From assembly GCA_002067865.1 (NCBI GenBank), contig MVRC01000005.1:62001-126000 (forward strand): 64,000 nt of DNA, given 5' to 3'. The translations under genes and the position numbers were made by a program. A model generated the notes under the pieces. It was not told the DNA's origin, searched no databases, and saw nothing but the letters and a program-made list of their open reading frames with translations. Numbering within the stretch: the first letter of the stretch is position 1; the number at the start of each line of letters is the position of its first letter. Source of the DNA: Methanomassiliicoccales archaeon PtaU1.Bin124. Lineage in GTDB: Archaea; Thermoplasmatota; Thermoplasmata; Methanomassiliicoccales; UBA472. Of this stretch, positions 13,847 to 23,000 are shown one piece after another.

Positions 13847-16404
13847 GCGATCTGAGCCGTATCCTCGACGAGAGGATGGACGACCGGATCATCGCCGCCA
13901 TCAACGATCTGGACTTCAAGCAGTTCCAGGACCTGATGGGCAATCTGCTGGTGCATATCGGCGTCAAGGAAACGAGCAGGGAGGAGGAGGGCGATTCGAT
14001 CCTCTTCCGCGGCGAAGGGGAGGAAGGGGTGTTCCTCGTCCTGGCATCCCGCATGTTCGACCACGCCTCATTGTCGGCGATGCGCAGGCTGCGCTCTCTG
14101 GCCACGGCCGAGGGTCGAAACCCGGTACTGCTCATCACCACCGATCTCAGTCACGAGGGCCGCACCTTTGCCGAGAAGGAAGGCATCTCCTATGCGGACA
14201 AGCCCAAGATCCTCCTTTTGCTGAGGAAGTACGAGCTGTCCGATTCGCTCATGCAGGACATCGACAAGAAGATCCTGGAGCAGGACGGCAAGAGGGTGCT
14301 TCCCTCTGCCGGCAAGTTCGACCATCACATGCAGACGGCCATGGAGCACATGGACAAGGGGCGCTTCAAGGACGCCTTGTACAGCCTGGACCGCGCCCTG
14401 GAGATAAAGCCGGACCACGAGGAGGTATGGCAGGCCAAGGCGAACGCGCTGTTCAACCTGGGCAGATTGGATGAGGCGCTGGAGGCATGCCAGAAGGCCA
14501 CCTCCCTGCGTCCCCGGGACCATTCCTCGTGGTACCTTCTGGGGCTGATCGAAGGGCAGATGGGCAATTACGAGGGAGAGGTCAAGGCCTACGACAATGT
14601 GCTGAAGCTGCAGCCGAACAACCGCTCGGCCATGCTGAACAAGGGCACGGCCCTGTACCGCCTGCGCAAGATGGACCAGGCGCTCAAGGTCTACGACCAG
14701 ATGCTCAAGTTCTATCCCAACGACGCCATGGCCTACAACAACCGCGGCATCGTGTTGAAGGCGATGCAGAGGTGGGCTGAGGCACTGGACTCGTTCGCCA
14801 AGGCCATCTCACTGGACCGCAGCTATGTCAATCCGATCATCAACACTGGACTGATCCACTCCGAGGCAGGCCAGCATGTCCAGGCCATCGATGACTGGAA
14901 GCGCGCCCTGCAGATAGAGCGGAGGAGACCCGAGCTGTGGCTCAGCCTGGGACTGTCTCAAAGGGCGACCGGAGACCTCGAATCGGCCCTGGATTCATTC
15001 GACAAAGCACTGGACCTGGACCCCGGACTGGAGGAGGCTAGGAGACAGCAGATGGAGATCATGGCGATCCTGGCCCCGCCCATGCCGCAGGCCGAATCGG
15101 CACCGGAGGCCGCTACAGAGGTATCGTTGGAGGGGCCAGAGGTCCCGCCTGAAGAAGTACGGCCGTTGCCGGTCGAGGTCGGAACGGCACCGTTGGCGCC
15201 CGCGATCGAGGCGGAAAAGCAGATCCAGGTGAGCGAGGGGTCGGCCAAGGAGATCGTCCCTATGGCAGAGGCCGGTCCATTGGTCGAAGTCCCGCAGGCC
15301 AAGGCAGAGCTGCAGGTGGTCAAGACCGGAGAGAGTCGCATCGCCGTGGCAGAGGTCCCGGGAGCGATGCAGGCGGTGCCGGAGGAGAGGACCGCCTTGG
15401 CAGAGGTCCAGAACGTCATCGCCGAGGCCATCGAACCGCCGATGGACCCACATGAGAGGCATGTCCGGACCATCACTCTGATGTTGTTGGTCGGAGAGGC
15501 CGACCAGGCGGTCAGGGAGGCGGAGATCGCACTGGCCGAGGAGCCTGATGCGCCCGACCTCATAAGGCTGAAGGCGAAGGCATTGACGTCCGCCGGAAGG
15601 ATGGACGCCGCATTGCCGGTCCTGACCGACATATTCCTGCGGGAGAAGGACGAGTATGCCCTGTATGACATAGAGGCGCTGTCCTACCGCTTCAACCAGA
15701 AGGCGGAGGGCAGGAGGTTGCTGTCCGGCATCTCCCCCAGCAGGGAGAGCGTCGCCAGGGACCTATGCTACAGCCTGGAGTCCTCCCAATGGGACGATGC
15801 GATCACAAAGGCCAGGAACGCCGGTCCGAACGCCTCGGCGATCAGCCGGGCATCGCAGGCGCTGGCGCTGATGATGAAGGGCCGTTACCGCGAGGCCTCG
15901 AAGTTCTGGAAGGAAGTGCTGGAGGATCACCCCGGTTCGGCGGAGGCGCTGAACAACCTGGGCGTCTGCATGCGCTTCATGGGCGAGTACGGCTACGAAG
16001 AGCCGATACATTACATGGTCATGGCCACGATGGTTGACCCAGGCTATGCGGATGCCTGGAACAACGTGGGCTGCGTATATTTCGCCGCTGGCGCTTACGA
16101 CGAGTCGCTGAAGGCTTTTAAGAACGCCATCGCCCTGGACAGGAGGCCTGATTACTACCTGAACCTGACCAGCGTGTTGATGGCGCTGAACGAGATCGAC
16201 GCGGCGAAGGACGCGTTGACGTCGGCGCTGAAGCTGGAGGAGAGCGCAGAGGTGCTGTTCATGCTGGCGGTCATCGCGGAGCGTGAGGGCGACATGAAGT
16301 GGGCCCTGAAGCTGTACGATGATACTCTGGCGTTGAAGCCTGACTTCAAGGACGCGGTGTTCAACCGGCAAAGGGTCAAGCTGTTCCTGAAGTACAACAA
16401 GTGA
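13843..16404 (+). CDS. Large TPR-repeat protein with Mrr-like N-terminal domain
   Basis: An 853-residue soluble protein in four parts. Residues about 20-130 resemble the Mrr-type restriction-endonuclease fold (DLDFKQFQDLMGNLLVHIG, then GVFLVLASRM, VLLITTDLSHEGRTFAEKEG). The usual catalytic Q-x-K/E-x-K position reads A-S-R, so it is probably not a nuclease. Residues about 160-410 are tandem TPRs (A-x-x-x-x-G-R-x-x-x-A-L units). A Pro/Ala/Glu/Val-rich linker covers about 410-545, and a second TPR block reaches the end. TPR proteins are scaffolds; the partner is likely the coupled zinc protein. Assignment of the N-terminal domain is tentative. Confidence 0.82.
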   Translation: MSDLSRILDERMDDRIIAAINDLDFKQFQDLMGNLLVHIGVKETSREEEGDSILFRGEGEEGVFLVLASRMFDHASLSAMRRLRSLATAEGRNPVLLITTDLSHEGRTFAEKEGISYADKPKILLLLRKYELSDSLMQDIDKKILEQDGKRVLPSAGKFDHHMQTAMEHMDKGRFKDALYSLDRALEIKPDHEEVWQAKANALFNLGRLDEALEACQKATSLRPRDHSSWYLLGLIEGQMGNYEGEVKAYDNVLKLQPNNRSAMLNKGTALYRLRKMDQALKVYDQMLKFYPNDAMAYNNRGIVLKAMQRWAEALDSFAKAISLDRSYVNPIINTGLIHSEAGQHVQAIDDWKRALQIERRRPELWLSLGLSQRATGDLESALDSFDKALDLDPGLEEARRQQMEIMAILAPPMPQAESAPEAATEVSLEGPEVPPEEVRPLPVEVGTAPLAPAIEAEKQIQVSEGSAKEIVPMAEAGPLVEVPQAKAELQVVKTGESRIAVAEVPGAMQAVPEERTALAEVQNVIAEAIEPPMDPHERHVRTITLMLLVGEADQAVREAEIALAEEPDAPDLIRLKAKALTSAGRMDAALPVLTDIFLREKDEYALYDIEALSYRFNQKAEGRRLLSGISPSRESVARDLCYSLESSQWDDAITKARNAGPNASAISRASQALALMMKGRYREASKFWKEVLEDHPGSAEALNNLGVCMRFMGEYGYEEPIHYMVMATMVDPGYADAWNNVGCVYFAAGAYDESLKAFKNAIALDRRPDYYLNLTSVLMALNEIDAAKDALTSALKLEESAEVLFMLAVIAEREGDMKWALKLYDDTLALKPDFKDAVFNRQRVKLFLKYNK

Positions 16405-16422
16405 GCGGCCCGTGAAGGCCGC
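16405..16422. terminator. Stem-loop between convergent genes
   Basis: GCGGCC-CGTGAA-GGCCGC forms a perfect 6-bp stem with a 6-base loop immediately after the TPR stop codon, followed by CAGAAAAAC. Its place between two converging genes suits a terminator. Confidence 0.45.
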
Positions 16423-16444
16423 CAGAAAAACGAATTAAGTTGTT

Positions 16445-16687
16445 TCAGCGGGAGATGTTCATGACGACGACGTCACGCACGTCGCGCATCTCGCTGAACG
16501 GCAGCACAAGGCGTCCCTGAGCATCGCTCTTGAAAAGCCTGGCGTCGATCTCCTCGGCCGGGATGACCAGCACGTGGTTGATATCCCCGGTGGCCGTGTT
16601 GAGGACGAAGTTGTCGATCATGCCCAGGATCTGGCCGTCGTTGGTCATGACGGTCTTGCCCTTCAGCTCGGTGATGAATTTCCTCAT
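16445..16687 (-). CDS. PRC-barrel domain protein
   Basis: An 80-residue single-domain PRC-barrel protein (FITELKGKTVMTNDGQILGM, then NFVLNTATGDINHVLVIPAE and a final DVVVMNIS strand). It is the second PRC-barrel gene in the window but lacks the basic tail of the first. The frame opens at a GTG (16696), but that codon touches the GGAGGGG ribosome-binding site. The ATG at 16687 has normal spacing, so I use it. A TATA-like sequence on the minus strand lies around 16741-16748. The function of this family in archaea is not established. Confidence 0.8.
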   Translation of the reverse strand: MRKFITELKGKTVMTNDGQILGMIDNFVLNTATGDINHVLVIPAEEIDARLFKSDAQGRLVLPFSEMRDVRDVVVMNISR

Positions 16688-16764
16688 TAGTTGCACCCCT
16701 CCAGATGGTCCTTCTGGTTAGCGTTGAATGTGATTGTGCGTATATATTGCTTACGCGGGTCCAG

Positions 16765-17310
16765 TCATCCCATGTACTCGCCGTAATAACGGCAGCGGCA
16801 GAGGGGGGTCGCCTTGGAATGCAGCCTCTTGGTGCATGCAGGATGAGGCAGGGGCATGGCGCTGAGCGCCTCCTCTATGGTGAGCTTGACGCCGTCGTAC
16901 TTCTTGCAGGCGGGGGTCACCGCCTCGAACCCCAGCTCCTTGAATATGCGCAGCTCCATGCGGTGCATCTCGCCCAGGGCCATGTTGGGGTCGAGACCGC
17001 AGACGCTCTGATATTCCCCGACGGCCGCCATCAGCTTGGCCTTCATCTGCGGGTCATCGGCGTTCTGGATCAGGGTGGAGAGAAGGGATAGAACCGCCTC
17101 CATGTCGCTCAGGTCCCTATTCTCATACCTCTTGGCCCTGCGCTTGGCCATCTCCAGGTCCGTCTCGCCCATGTAGAACTGGGCCAGGACCTTCAGTCCA
17201 ATGTCGCGCAGGGGCAGGTCCCGCTTCACCACCTTGATCGGCGTCGCCTTGGTGACACGGACCTCCTTCTTCTCCTCAGTGGCCTTCGGTTTTCCTTGCT
17301 TGGTGACCAT
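16765..17310 (-). CDS. Unknown protein downstream of cdc48 (181 aa)
   Basis: I do not recognise this family. The first 20 residues are lysine-rich and probably flexible. The middle (about 35-130) is helical and rich in charged residues (GETDLEMAKRRAKRYENRDL, then SLLSTLIQNADDPQMKAKLM). The C-terminal 40 residues carry four cysteines (TPACKKYDG, PHPACTKRLHSK, PLCRCRYYGEY), perhaps a metal site. It starts 15 bases after the CDC48 stop on the same strand, so it is likely cotranscribed and could be a CDC48 cofactor or client-linked protein. That link is inference from position. Confidence 0.65.
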   Translation of the reverse strand: MVTKQGKPKATEEKKEVRVTKATPIKVVKRDLPLRDIGLKVLAQFYMGETDLEMAKRRAKRYENRDLSDMEAVLSLLSTLIQNADDPQMKAKLMAAVGEYQSVCGLDPNMALGEMHRMELRIFKELGFEAVTPACKKYDGVKLTIEEALSAMPLPHPACTKRLHSKATPLCRCRYYGEYMG

Positions 17311-17325
17311 CTCGTCATCGCTCCA

Positions 17326-19524
17326 TTAACGGTAAATGCCCATCTCATCGACGCCCATGCGGACCTTTTCCAGGGTGCGGCTGAGGTTCTCGTACTGCTT
17401 GGTGATGTCCTTGCTGACCGAGGCCTTGATGACCTTCAGGGCGGCCTCGAAGTGCCTGCCCTCCACCGTCATGGCATTGCGGTCCTCGCGGAGGGCGACC
17501 ATGGCCGCCTCGCGGCATAGGTTCTCCAGGTCCGCTCCGACGTAGCCGTCCGTACGGGCGGCGATGCCGACGAGGTCGACGTCCTTCAGCGGCATGCGCT
17601 TGGTGTGGACCTGCAATATGCTCAGCCTGGCATCCTCGTCGGGCTGGGGGATCAGGATCAGCCGATCGAACCTGCCGGGGCGCAGCAGCGCCGGGTCGAC
17701 GATGTCCGGGCGGTTGGTGGCCGCTATGACCGTGACCGCCTCCAGCGATTCCATGCCATCGATCGAGGTCAGCAACTGGTTCACCACCCTCTCTGTCACG
17801 TCAGAGTCACCGCCGGAACCTCTCCGCGGAGCGATGGCGTCGATCTCGTCCAGGAACACTACGGATGGGGCGACCTGTTTGGCCTTCTTGAACGCCTGGC
17901 GCACGGCCTTTTCCGATTCGCCCACCCACTTGCTCATGATCTCTGGACCTTTGATGGAGATGAAGTTCGCCCTCGATTCCGTGGCGACCGCCTTCGCCAG
18001 CATGGTCTTACCGGTGCCTGGCGGTCCGTAGAGCAGGATGCCCTTGGCGGGACGGATGCCCAGGCGCTTGAACGCCTCTGGCGAATCCAATGGCAGCTCG
18101 ACCATCTCCCGCAGCTGCTGCTTCACGTTCTCCAGGCCGCCCACGTCCTGCCAGGTGATGTGGGGGATCTCCACTAGCACCTCTCGCATGGCGGAAGGTT
18201 CCATGTCCTTCAAGGCCTCCTGGAAGTCGTCCATGGTGACCCTCATCTTCTCCAGGACCTCAGGCGGTATGGCCTTGTCCAGCTCCAGTTCGGGGACATA
18301 ACGGCCCAGGCACTTCATGGCCGCCTCCCTGGCCAATGCCGCCAGGTCGGCCCCAACGAACCCATGGGTCTGGGCGGCGAACCTCTCGATGTCGAACCCT
18401 TCCTCCAGGGGCATACCCCTGGTGTGTATCTCCAGGATCTCCCGCCTTCCCTTCCTCGACGGCACACCTATCTCGATCTCTCGGTCGAAGCGACCGGGGC
18501 GACGCAGGGCCGGGTCGATGGCATCCTCCCGATTGGTGGCGGCTATGACGATGACCTGACCTCTGCCAGACAGTCCGTCCATGAGGGTCAGCATCTGTGC
18601 CACGACCCTCCTCTCTAGCTCGCCTGTCACATCCTCCCGCTTGGGGGCGATGGAATCGATCTCGTCAATGAAGATGAGCGACGGGGCGTTCTTCTCCGCC
18701 TCCTCGAAGCGCTCCCGCAGCTTCTCCTCGCTCTGACCATAGTACTTGGAAATGATCTCTGGGCCCTGGATGGAATAGAAACTGGCGCCCGCCTCGTTGG
18801 CGACCGCCTTAGCAAGAAGCGTCTTGCCGGTCCCTGGCGGCCCATAGAGCAGCACGCCCTTCGGGGCATCGATCCCGAGGCGATCGAAGAGCTCGGGGTG
18901 CTTCAGCGGCAGCTCGATCATCTCGCGGACCCGCTGCAGCTCCTCGTCCAGGCCGCCCACGTCATCGTAGGTGATGGACGTGGTGCTGGTATCCTTGGCC
19001 TCGGTCGGTTCGGTCTTCACGACCAGCTCGGTGTGGTCACCCACTACGACGACGCCGGCAGGGGCGGTGTTGACGACCTTGAAGGGCAGCCATCCGCCCA
19101 TGAGCGCGATGTTGGGGATGATGAGCTCATCGCCCTTCACCAGGGGCCGGGAGACCAATCCCTTGCGGATCAGGTCCTCGACTCCAGTTCCAAAACGAAT
19201 CTGTTTTCCCTCAGGGACCTTGGGGGCCACGGTCACCTTCGAGGCAGGCTGGGTATCGGCCTTCTGCACCGTGACCTTCTCGCCCATGGAGACGTTCGCA
19301 TTGGAACGCAGTATGCCGTCGATCCGTACCAGGCCCTTTCCCTCATCCTCTTGGGCCGCGCGGAACACCTTGGCCGCCGTCGACCTCTTGCCGACGATCT
19401 CGATGATATCGCCCTGCTCCACGCCCAAGGCCTTTCTGGTCTGCGTGTCTATTCTGGCCCGTCCGAACCCTACCTCGGATTGATGCTGGGCCTTAGCCAC
19501 TCTCAGAACCACGGTCTCCGACAT
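17326..19524 (-). CDS. cdc48: CDC48/VCP-family AAA ATPase
   Basis: Archaeal homologue of p97/VAT, a hexameric unfoldase acting on proteins destined for the proteasome. It is 732 residues long. The N-terminal double-psi-barrel domain spans about residues 1-185 ([18 protein letters not shown]). D1 has Walker A GPPGTGKT near 226 and Walker [16 protein letters not shown]2 repeats them with GPPGTGKT near 500 and [16 protein letters not shown]. Arginine-finger regions ([20 protein letters not shown]) are present in both rings. The start ATG at 19524 gives the standard N-terminus. An unknown gene follows 15 bases downstream. Confidence 0.96.
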   Translation of the reverse strand: MSETVVLRVAKAQHQSEVGFGRARIDTQTRKALGVEQGDIIEIVGKRSTAAKVFRAAQEDEGKGLVRIDGILRSNANVSMGEKVTVQKADTQPASKVTVAPKVPEGKQIRFGTGVEDLIRKGLVSRPLVKGDELIIPNIALMGGWLPFKVVNTAPAGVVVVGDHTELVVKTEPTEAKDTSTTSITYDDVGGLDEELQRVREMIELPLKHPELFDRLGIDAPKGVLLYGPPGTGKTLLAKAVANEAGASFYSIQGPEIISKYYGQSEEKLRERFEEAEKNAPSLIFIDEIDSIAPKREDVTGELERRVVAQMLTLMDGLSGRGQVIVIAATNREDAIDPALRRPGRFDREIEIGVPSRKGRREILEIHTRGMPLEEGFDIERFAAQTHGFVGADLAALAREAAMKCLGRYVPELELDKAIPPEVLEKMRVTMDDFQEALKDMEPSAMREVLVEIPHITWQDVGGLENVKQQLREMVELPLDSPEAFKRLGIRPAKGILLYGPPGTGKTMLAKAVATESRANFISIKGPEIMSKWVGESEKAVRQAFKKAKQVAPSVVFLDEIDAIAPRRGSGGDSDVTERVVNQLLTSIDGMESLEAVTVIAATNRPDIVDPALLRPGRFDRLILIPQPDEDARLSILQVHTKRMPLKDVDLVGIAARTDGYVGADLENLCREAAMVALREDRNAMTVEGRHFEAALKVIKASVSKDITKQYENLSRTLEKVRMGVDEMGIYR

Positions 19525-19628
19525 ATGTCTAATCCCCCTGGAACGGAATCCCCTCCGGGGTTAATAAGGTTGCCAACCACCAGTGTTCCTTGGGCAATGC
19601 TTATCCCCCGCATTCGGATACCCCTGAC

Positions 19629-20498
19629 ATGCGATTCTCCGCCGATTGCGTCCCCTGCCTCCTGAACAGGGTTGTCTACGAGACCGACCTGGTCGCTCCA
19701 GAAAGGAGGGAGGAGGCGATGGAGGCGGCACTTCACGAGATCAATAACGGGTTTTCGGGCAGGGAGAACTCGGCGAAGTTGGCCACGCGCGTGCATCGAA
19801 TGGTCTATGACATCATCGGGGACCCAGACCCATATCTCGATCTCAAAGAGCGCAGCAACGAAGCCGCCCGGTCGGTCCTTCCAGCGGCGAAGAGGTTCAT
19901 CGATGGTTCAGAGGACCGCCTGAAGGCGGCATGCCAGGTGGCCATCGCTGGCAACGTCATGGATTTCGGTATAGACGTGGGCCTGGACGGCCCGGAAGGG
20001 TTCGGCAGGAAGTTCCAGGAGATCCTGGCCGAAGGCCTGCAGGTGGACGATGTGGACCGTCTGAGGTCCCATGCATCCCGAGCCAAGAACATCATCTTCC
20101 TAACCGACAACAGCGGCGAGATCGTGCTGGACCAGTTCCTGGTCCGCGAGCTTCAGGCGCTAGGGGCGAAGGTGACGGGCGTGGTGAAGGGAGAGGCCAT
20201 CATCACCGACGCCACGGAAAAGGACCTGCACGAGACCGGTATGGATGGGATCTTTGACGAGTGGACCACGACCGGGATGTTCGCCATAGGGGTCGACCTG
20301 GACCGTTCGCCACCTCTAAGGAACATGCTCGGGAAGGCGGATTTGGTGGTCTCGAAGGGAATGGCCAACTTCGAGGCGCTTTCAGACGATGGATTGAAAA
20401 ACGTGGCATACCTTTTGCGGGCCAAGTGCCGTCCGGTGGCAGAGTCCATCGGGGCAAAGAAGGACGATAATGTCGTAAGGGTCATCGAGAACGCGTGA
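19629..20498 (+). CDS. DUF89/ARMT1-like damage-control phosphatase family protein
   Basis: A 289-residue protein of the DUF89 family, which includes metal-dependent phosphatases thought to clear damaged phosphometabolites. Hallmarks are the N-terminal CVPCLLNR cysteines, the metal-site motif FLTDNSGEIVLD near 155-166, and the later KGMANFEAL. ATG 19629 is preferred over the in-frame ATG at 19590, as the family begins MRFSADCVPCL. A TATA-like CTTATCC about 28 bases upstream suggests a leaderless mRNA. It is divergent from cdc48 and is followed by the sugar nucleotidyltransferase. The physiological substrate is unknown. Confidence 0.85.
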   Translation: MRFSADCVPCLLNRVVYETDLVAPERREEAMEAALHEINNGFSGRENSAKLATRVHRMVYDIIGDPDPYLDLKERSNEAARSVLPAAKRFIDGSEDRLKAACQVAIAGNVMDFGIDVGLDGPEGFGRKFQEILAEGLQVDDVDRLRSHASRAKNIIFLTDNSGEIVLDQFLVRELQALGAKVTGVVKGEAIITDATEKDLHETGMDGIFDEWTTTGMFAIGVDLDRSPPLRNMLGKADLVVSKGMANFEALSDDGLKNVAYLLRAKCRPVAESIGAKKDDNVVRVIENA

Positions 20499-20507
20499 GG
20501 CGATGGG

Positions 20508-21530
20508 ATGAAGGGCAAGGTCAGGCAGGCGGTCATCATGGCAGGCGGGGAGGGGACCAGGCTCAAACCTCTGACGCCGGTCCTGGGAAGGCCGTGCATC
20601 GAGTACACCATCCGCTCCATGGTCAGCGCTGGCGTGGAGGAGGTCATCCTGGCACTGGGCTATCGTTCACAGGACATCAAGGAAGCGCTGGGGGACGGGA
20701 AAGGTCTGGGGGTGGAGCTGATCTATTCATATGAGGACGTCCCGATGGGCACGGCCGGTTCCGTGAAGCTGCTCCAGGACAGACTGGATGAGACGTTCCT
20801 GATCGGTTCGGGCGATACCTTGACCGATGCCGACCTCGACGATCTGGTCGATTTCCATTTCAAGAGCGGGGCAGAGGCCACCATGAGCCTCACCCAGGTG
20901 GACCATCCCGAACAGTTCGGCATCGTCGGCACGGATGAGAACGGGAGGATTACCAGGTTCAAGGAGAAGCCGAGAACGGAGGAGGTGTTCTCCAATGTCA
21001 TCAATGCCGGCACCTATGTCCTGCAGAGGGACGTGCTGGACCTGGTCCCGAAGAACCATAAATGGGACTTTTCAAAGAACCTCTACATGGACATGCTGGC
21101 CCAGGGGAGGAAGCTCTATGCATCGACCCTTAAAGGGTACTGGAAGGACATAGGCAGGCCATCGGACCTGCTCGAGGCGAACCTGCGCATGGCCGACAAG
21201 GTGGGGGAGCCCACTTATGTGCCTGGGGCCATCACCGAGGGGAACATGGTGGTGGGCGAGGTGGCATGCTCCGGCGCAGCGATCACAGGTCCGGCATATG
21301 TCGGGAGCGGTTCCAGGCTGAGCACCGGGTCCGAGGCCATCTCCTCATGCCTGGGTAAGGACATCGTCCTAGAGGCCGAAGCGGTGGTGGAAAAGTGCCT
21401 CCTGCTCGATGGGTGCGTCATCGGCAAAGGGACCGCCCTGCGGAACACCATATTGGGGAAAGGTTGCAAGGTCGCCGCTGGCATGGTCATCAGGGACACC
21501 GTCGCCGGGGACGGGGTCATTTTCGAATGA
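20508..21530 (+). CDS. Sugar-1-phosphate nucleotidyltransferase with hexapeptide-repeat C-terminus
   Basis: Makes NDP-sugars from NTP and sugar 1-phosphate for glycan synthesis. The N-terminal Rossmann-like domain (about 1-230) carries the activating motif MAGGEGTRLKPLTPVLGRP and substrate-site segments VPMGTAGSVK and FKEKPR. The C-terminus (about 245-340) is a left-handed beta-helix (IGKGTALRNTILGKG). The arrangement matches archaeal COG1208 enzymes. Whether it uses glucose, mannose or heptose 1-phosphate cannot be read from the sequence. The heptose genes 5 kb away make it a candidate for that pathway, a weak inference. Confidence 0.88.
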   Translation: MKGKVRQAVIMAGGEGTRLKPLTPVLGRPCIEYTIRSMVSAGVEEVILALGYRSQDIKEALGDGKGLGVELIYSYEDVPMGTAGSVKLLQDRLDETFLIGSGDTLTDADLDDLVDFHFKSGAEATMSLTQVDHPEQFGIVGTDENGRITRFKEKPRTEEVFSNVINAGTYVLQRDVLDLVPKNHKWDFSKNLYMDMLAQGRKLYASTLKGYWKDIGRPSDLLEANLRMADKVGEPTYVPGAITEGNMVVGEVACSGAAITGPAYVGSGSRLSTGSEAISSCLGKDIVLEAEAVVEKCLLLDGCVIGKGTALRNTILGKGCKVAAGMVIRDTVAGDGVIFE

Positions 21531-21570
21531 CCGACCTCGAATAACTGGATGCAAGGTATCCCTGGCTGTC

Positions 21571-21578
21571 CTTATATA
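21571..21578 (+). promoter_or_regulatory. TATA box for EamA transporter gene
   Basis: CTTATATA about 20-25 bases upstream of the GTG at 21594 and TTG at 21600. It supports a leaderless start there rather than at the ATG at 21549, which lies before the promoter. Confidence 0.55.
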
Positions 21579-21593
21579 TCGCCCCACGATACA

Positions 21594-22505
21594 GTGGCGT
21601 TGACCGAAAGGAAGTTGGGCGCTGAGCTGCCCTTGGTCATCTCCGGGGTGATCTGGGGTTCGTCGTTCGTGACGAGCAAGATCGGAGTAGAGCACATGGA
21701 CCCAGTGCTCTTCTCTTTCCTAAGGTACTTGTTCGCATCCCTTTCGATCATTCCGATCCTCATCTTCTTCAAGAGGTTCGACCGCAAGGTGCTGACTAAC
21801 AAATACATCATAGCCATCAGCATACTGAACGCAGTCGCGATGGCCCTGCAGAACATCAGCATGACGATGACGACGTCCACCAACGCCGTGCTGCTGATCA
21901 ACATCAACATCGTGTTCATCGCCTTGCTGGCGGTCCTCATCCTGAAGGAGGTGCTGACCAGGCGCACGATCGCCGGTCTCCTTCTGGGCATGTTCGGGGC
22001 CTTCATCATCACCACGAACGGCAGCTTCGATTCCCTGGCGGGCGGCAACGTGCTGGGCAACATGATCGCGCTGATCTCCGGCCTGCTCTGGGCGTTCTAT
22101 GTCATCTACCTGACCAAGGCATTGCATTCCGGGGTGGACGAGGTCTCGGCCACATTGGTGACGATCCTATACACGATGCTCGCCCTTCTGCCCCTGAGCA
22201 TCGTGGTCCAGCCCAGCTATGCCGTCGATGCGACCGCCATCGGAATGGCGATCTATGGCGGCATAATGTGCACCACCGTCGCCTTCCTGCTGTACAACTA
22301 TGGCCTTAGGGTGCTGGGGGCGACGACGGCATCGGTCATATTGCTGACGGAGATGGTGTTCGGGATGTTCTTCTCCATCATATTCCTGAACGAGATCCCC
22401 ACGGTGGCCATAGCGATAGGGGCGGGCTTGATACTCATCGCTGTCTGGATAATGTCGATGAAGAAAAAGGACGGGGCCGTGGCGCGGCCTAAGATTCACG
22501 AGTAA
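21594..22505 (+). CDS. EamA/DMT-superfamily transporter
   Basis: Membrane protein of about 303 residues with ten predicted transmembrane helices in two EamA repeats. The first begins LPLVISGVIWGSSFVTSKIG and the second near GNMIALISGLLWAFYVIYL, each with the family's G-x-x-W-G/A-x-x-F pattern. Members export or exchange small metabolites; the substrate here is unknown. The start is GTG 21594 or TTG 21600, judged from the TATA box. Ten bases overlap the 3' end of the convergent ACT gene. Confidence 0.88.
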   Translation: MALTERKLGAELPLVISGVIWGSSFVTSKIGVEHMDPVLFSFLRYLFASLSIIPILIFFKRFDRKVLTNKYIIAISILNAVAMALQNISMTMTTSTNAVLLININIVFIALLAVLILKEVLTRRTIAGLLLGMFGAFIITTNGSFDSLAGGNVLGNMIALISGLLWAFYVIYLTKALHSGVDEVSATLVTILYTMLALLPLSIVVQPSYAVDATAIGMAIYGGIMCTTVAFLLYNYGLRVLGATTASVILLTEMVFGMFFSIIFLNEIPTVAIAIGAGLILIAVWIMSMKKKDGAVARPKIHE

Positions 22506-22885
22506 TCCAGAATTTCCTTGGCCTTGTCCATCTTGTCGACGGAGAATGCCAATTCCTCGATGGGGGTCTGCGCTCCGAGGATGAAGAGCGACTCGATGTT
22601 CACTCCGCCCCTGGCGAGCTTCTTGGTCATCTTCTGCAGCTCTCCAGGCTTGTCAAGGACCGCCATAACGATGATCTCCTTCTCCGAGAACGGTATCCCA
22701 GCAGAGTTCAGGGCACTTCTGGCCGAGGCATCGTCGTCGGTGATGATATGGATCACCGGGTTCCCTTGTCCCAGGTCCGTGGCGATGCCACGGATGTTGA
22801 CAGCTTTCTTTGCCAGGACCTCAGCGATCCGGGCCACTTCGCCGATCTTGTCCTGAATGTGCACGTCGAATTGCTTCAGGGTCAT
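22496..22885 (-). CDS. Tandem ACT-domain protein
   Basis: A 129-residue protein of two ACT domains. The first is FDVHIQDKIGEVARIAEVLAKK with NIRGIAT; the second is IIVMAVLDKPGELQKMTKKL with NIESLFI. ACT domains bind amino acids and usually regulate metabolism; stand-alone tandem forms (COG4747 type) are common in archaea and of unknown target. A GAGGAGG ribosome-binding site precedes the ATG at 22885, and TATA-like GATTAATTA lies near 22920. It is probably monocistronic. Confidence 0.88.
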   Translation of the reverse strand: MTLKQFDVHIQDKIGEVARIAEVLAKKAVNIRGIATDLGQGNPVIHIITDDDASARSALNSAGIPFSEKEIIVMAVLDKPGELQKMTKKLARGGVNIESLFILGAQTPIEELAFSVDKMDKAKEILDYS

Positions 22886-23000
22886 TGGATCCTCCTCATC
22901 GTCATCTATGCATGCACCACCTAATTAATCCCAACGGCACGGCCAACATGGCCTGATAACTTCCGAAGATCGAAGAAGGTAACAAAATCCGTTTGCCGAT

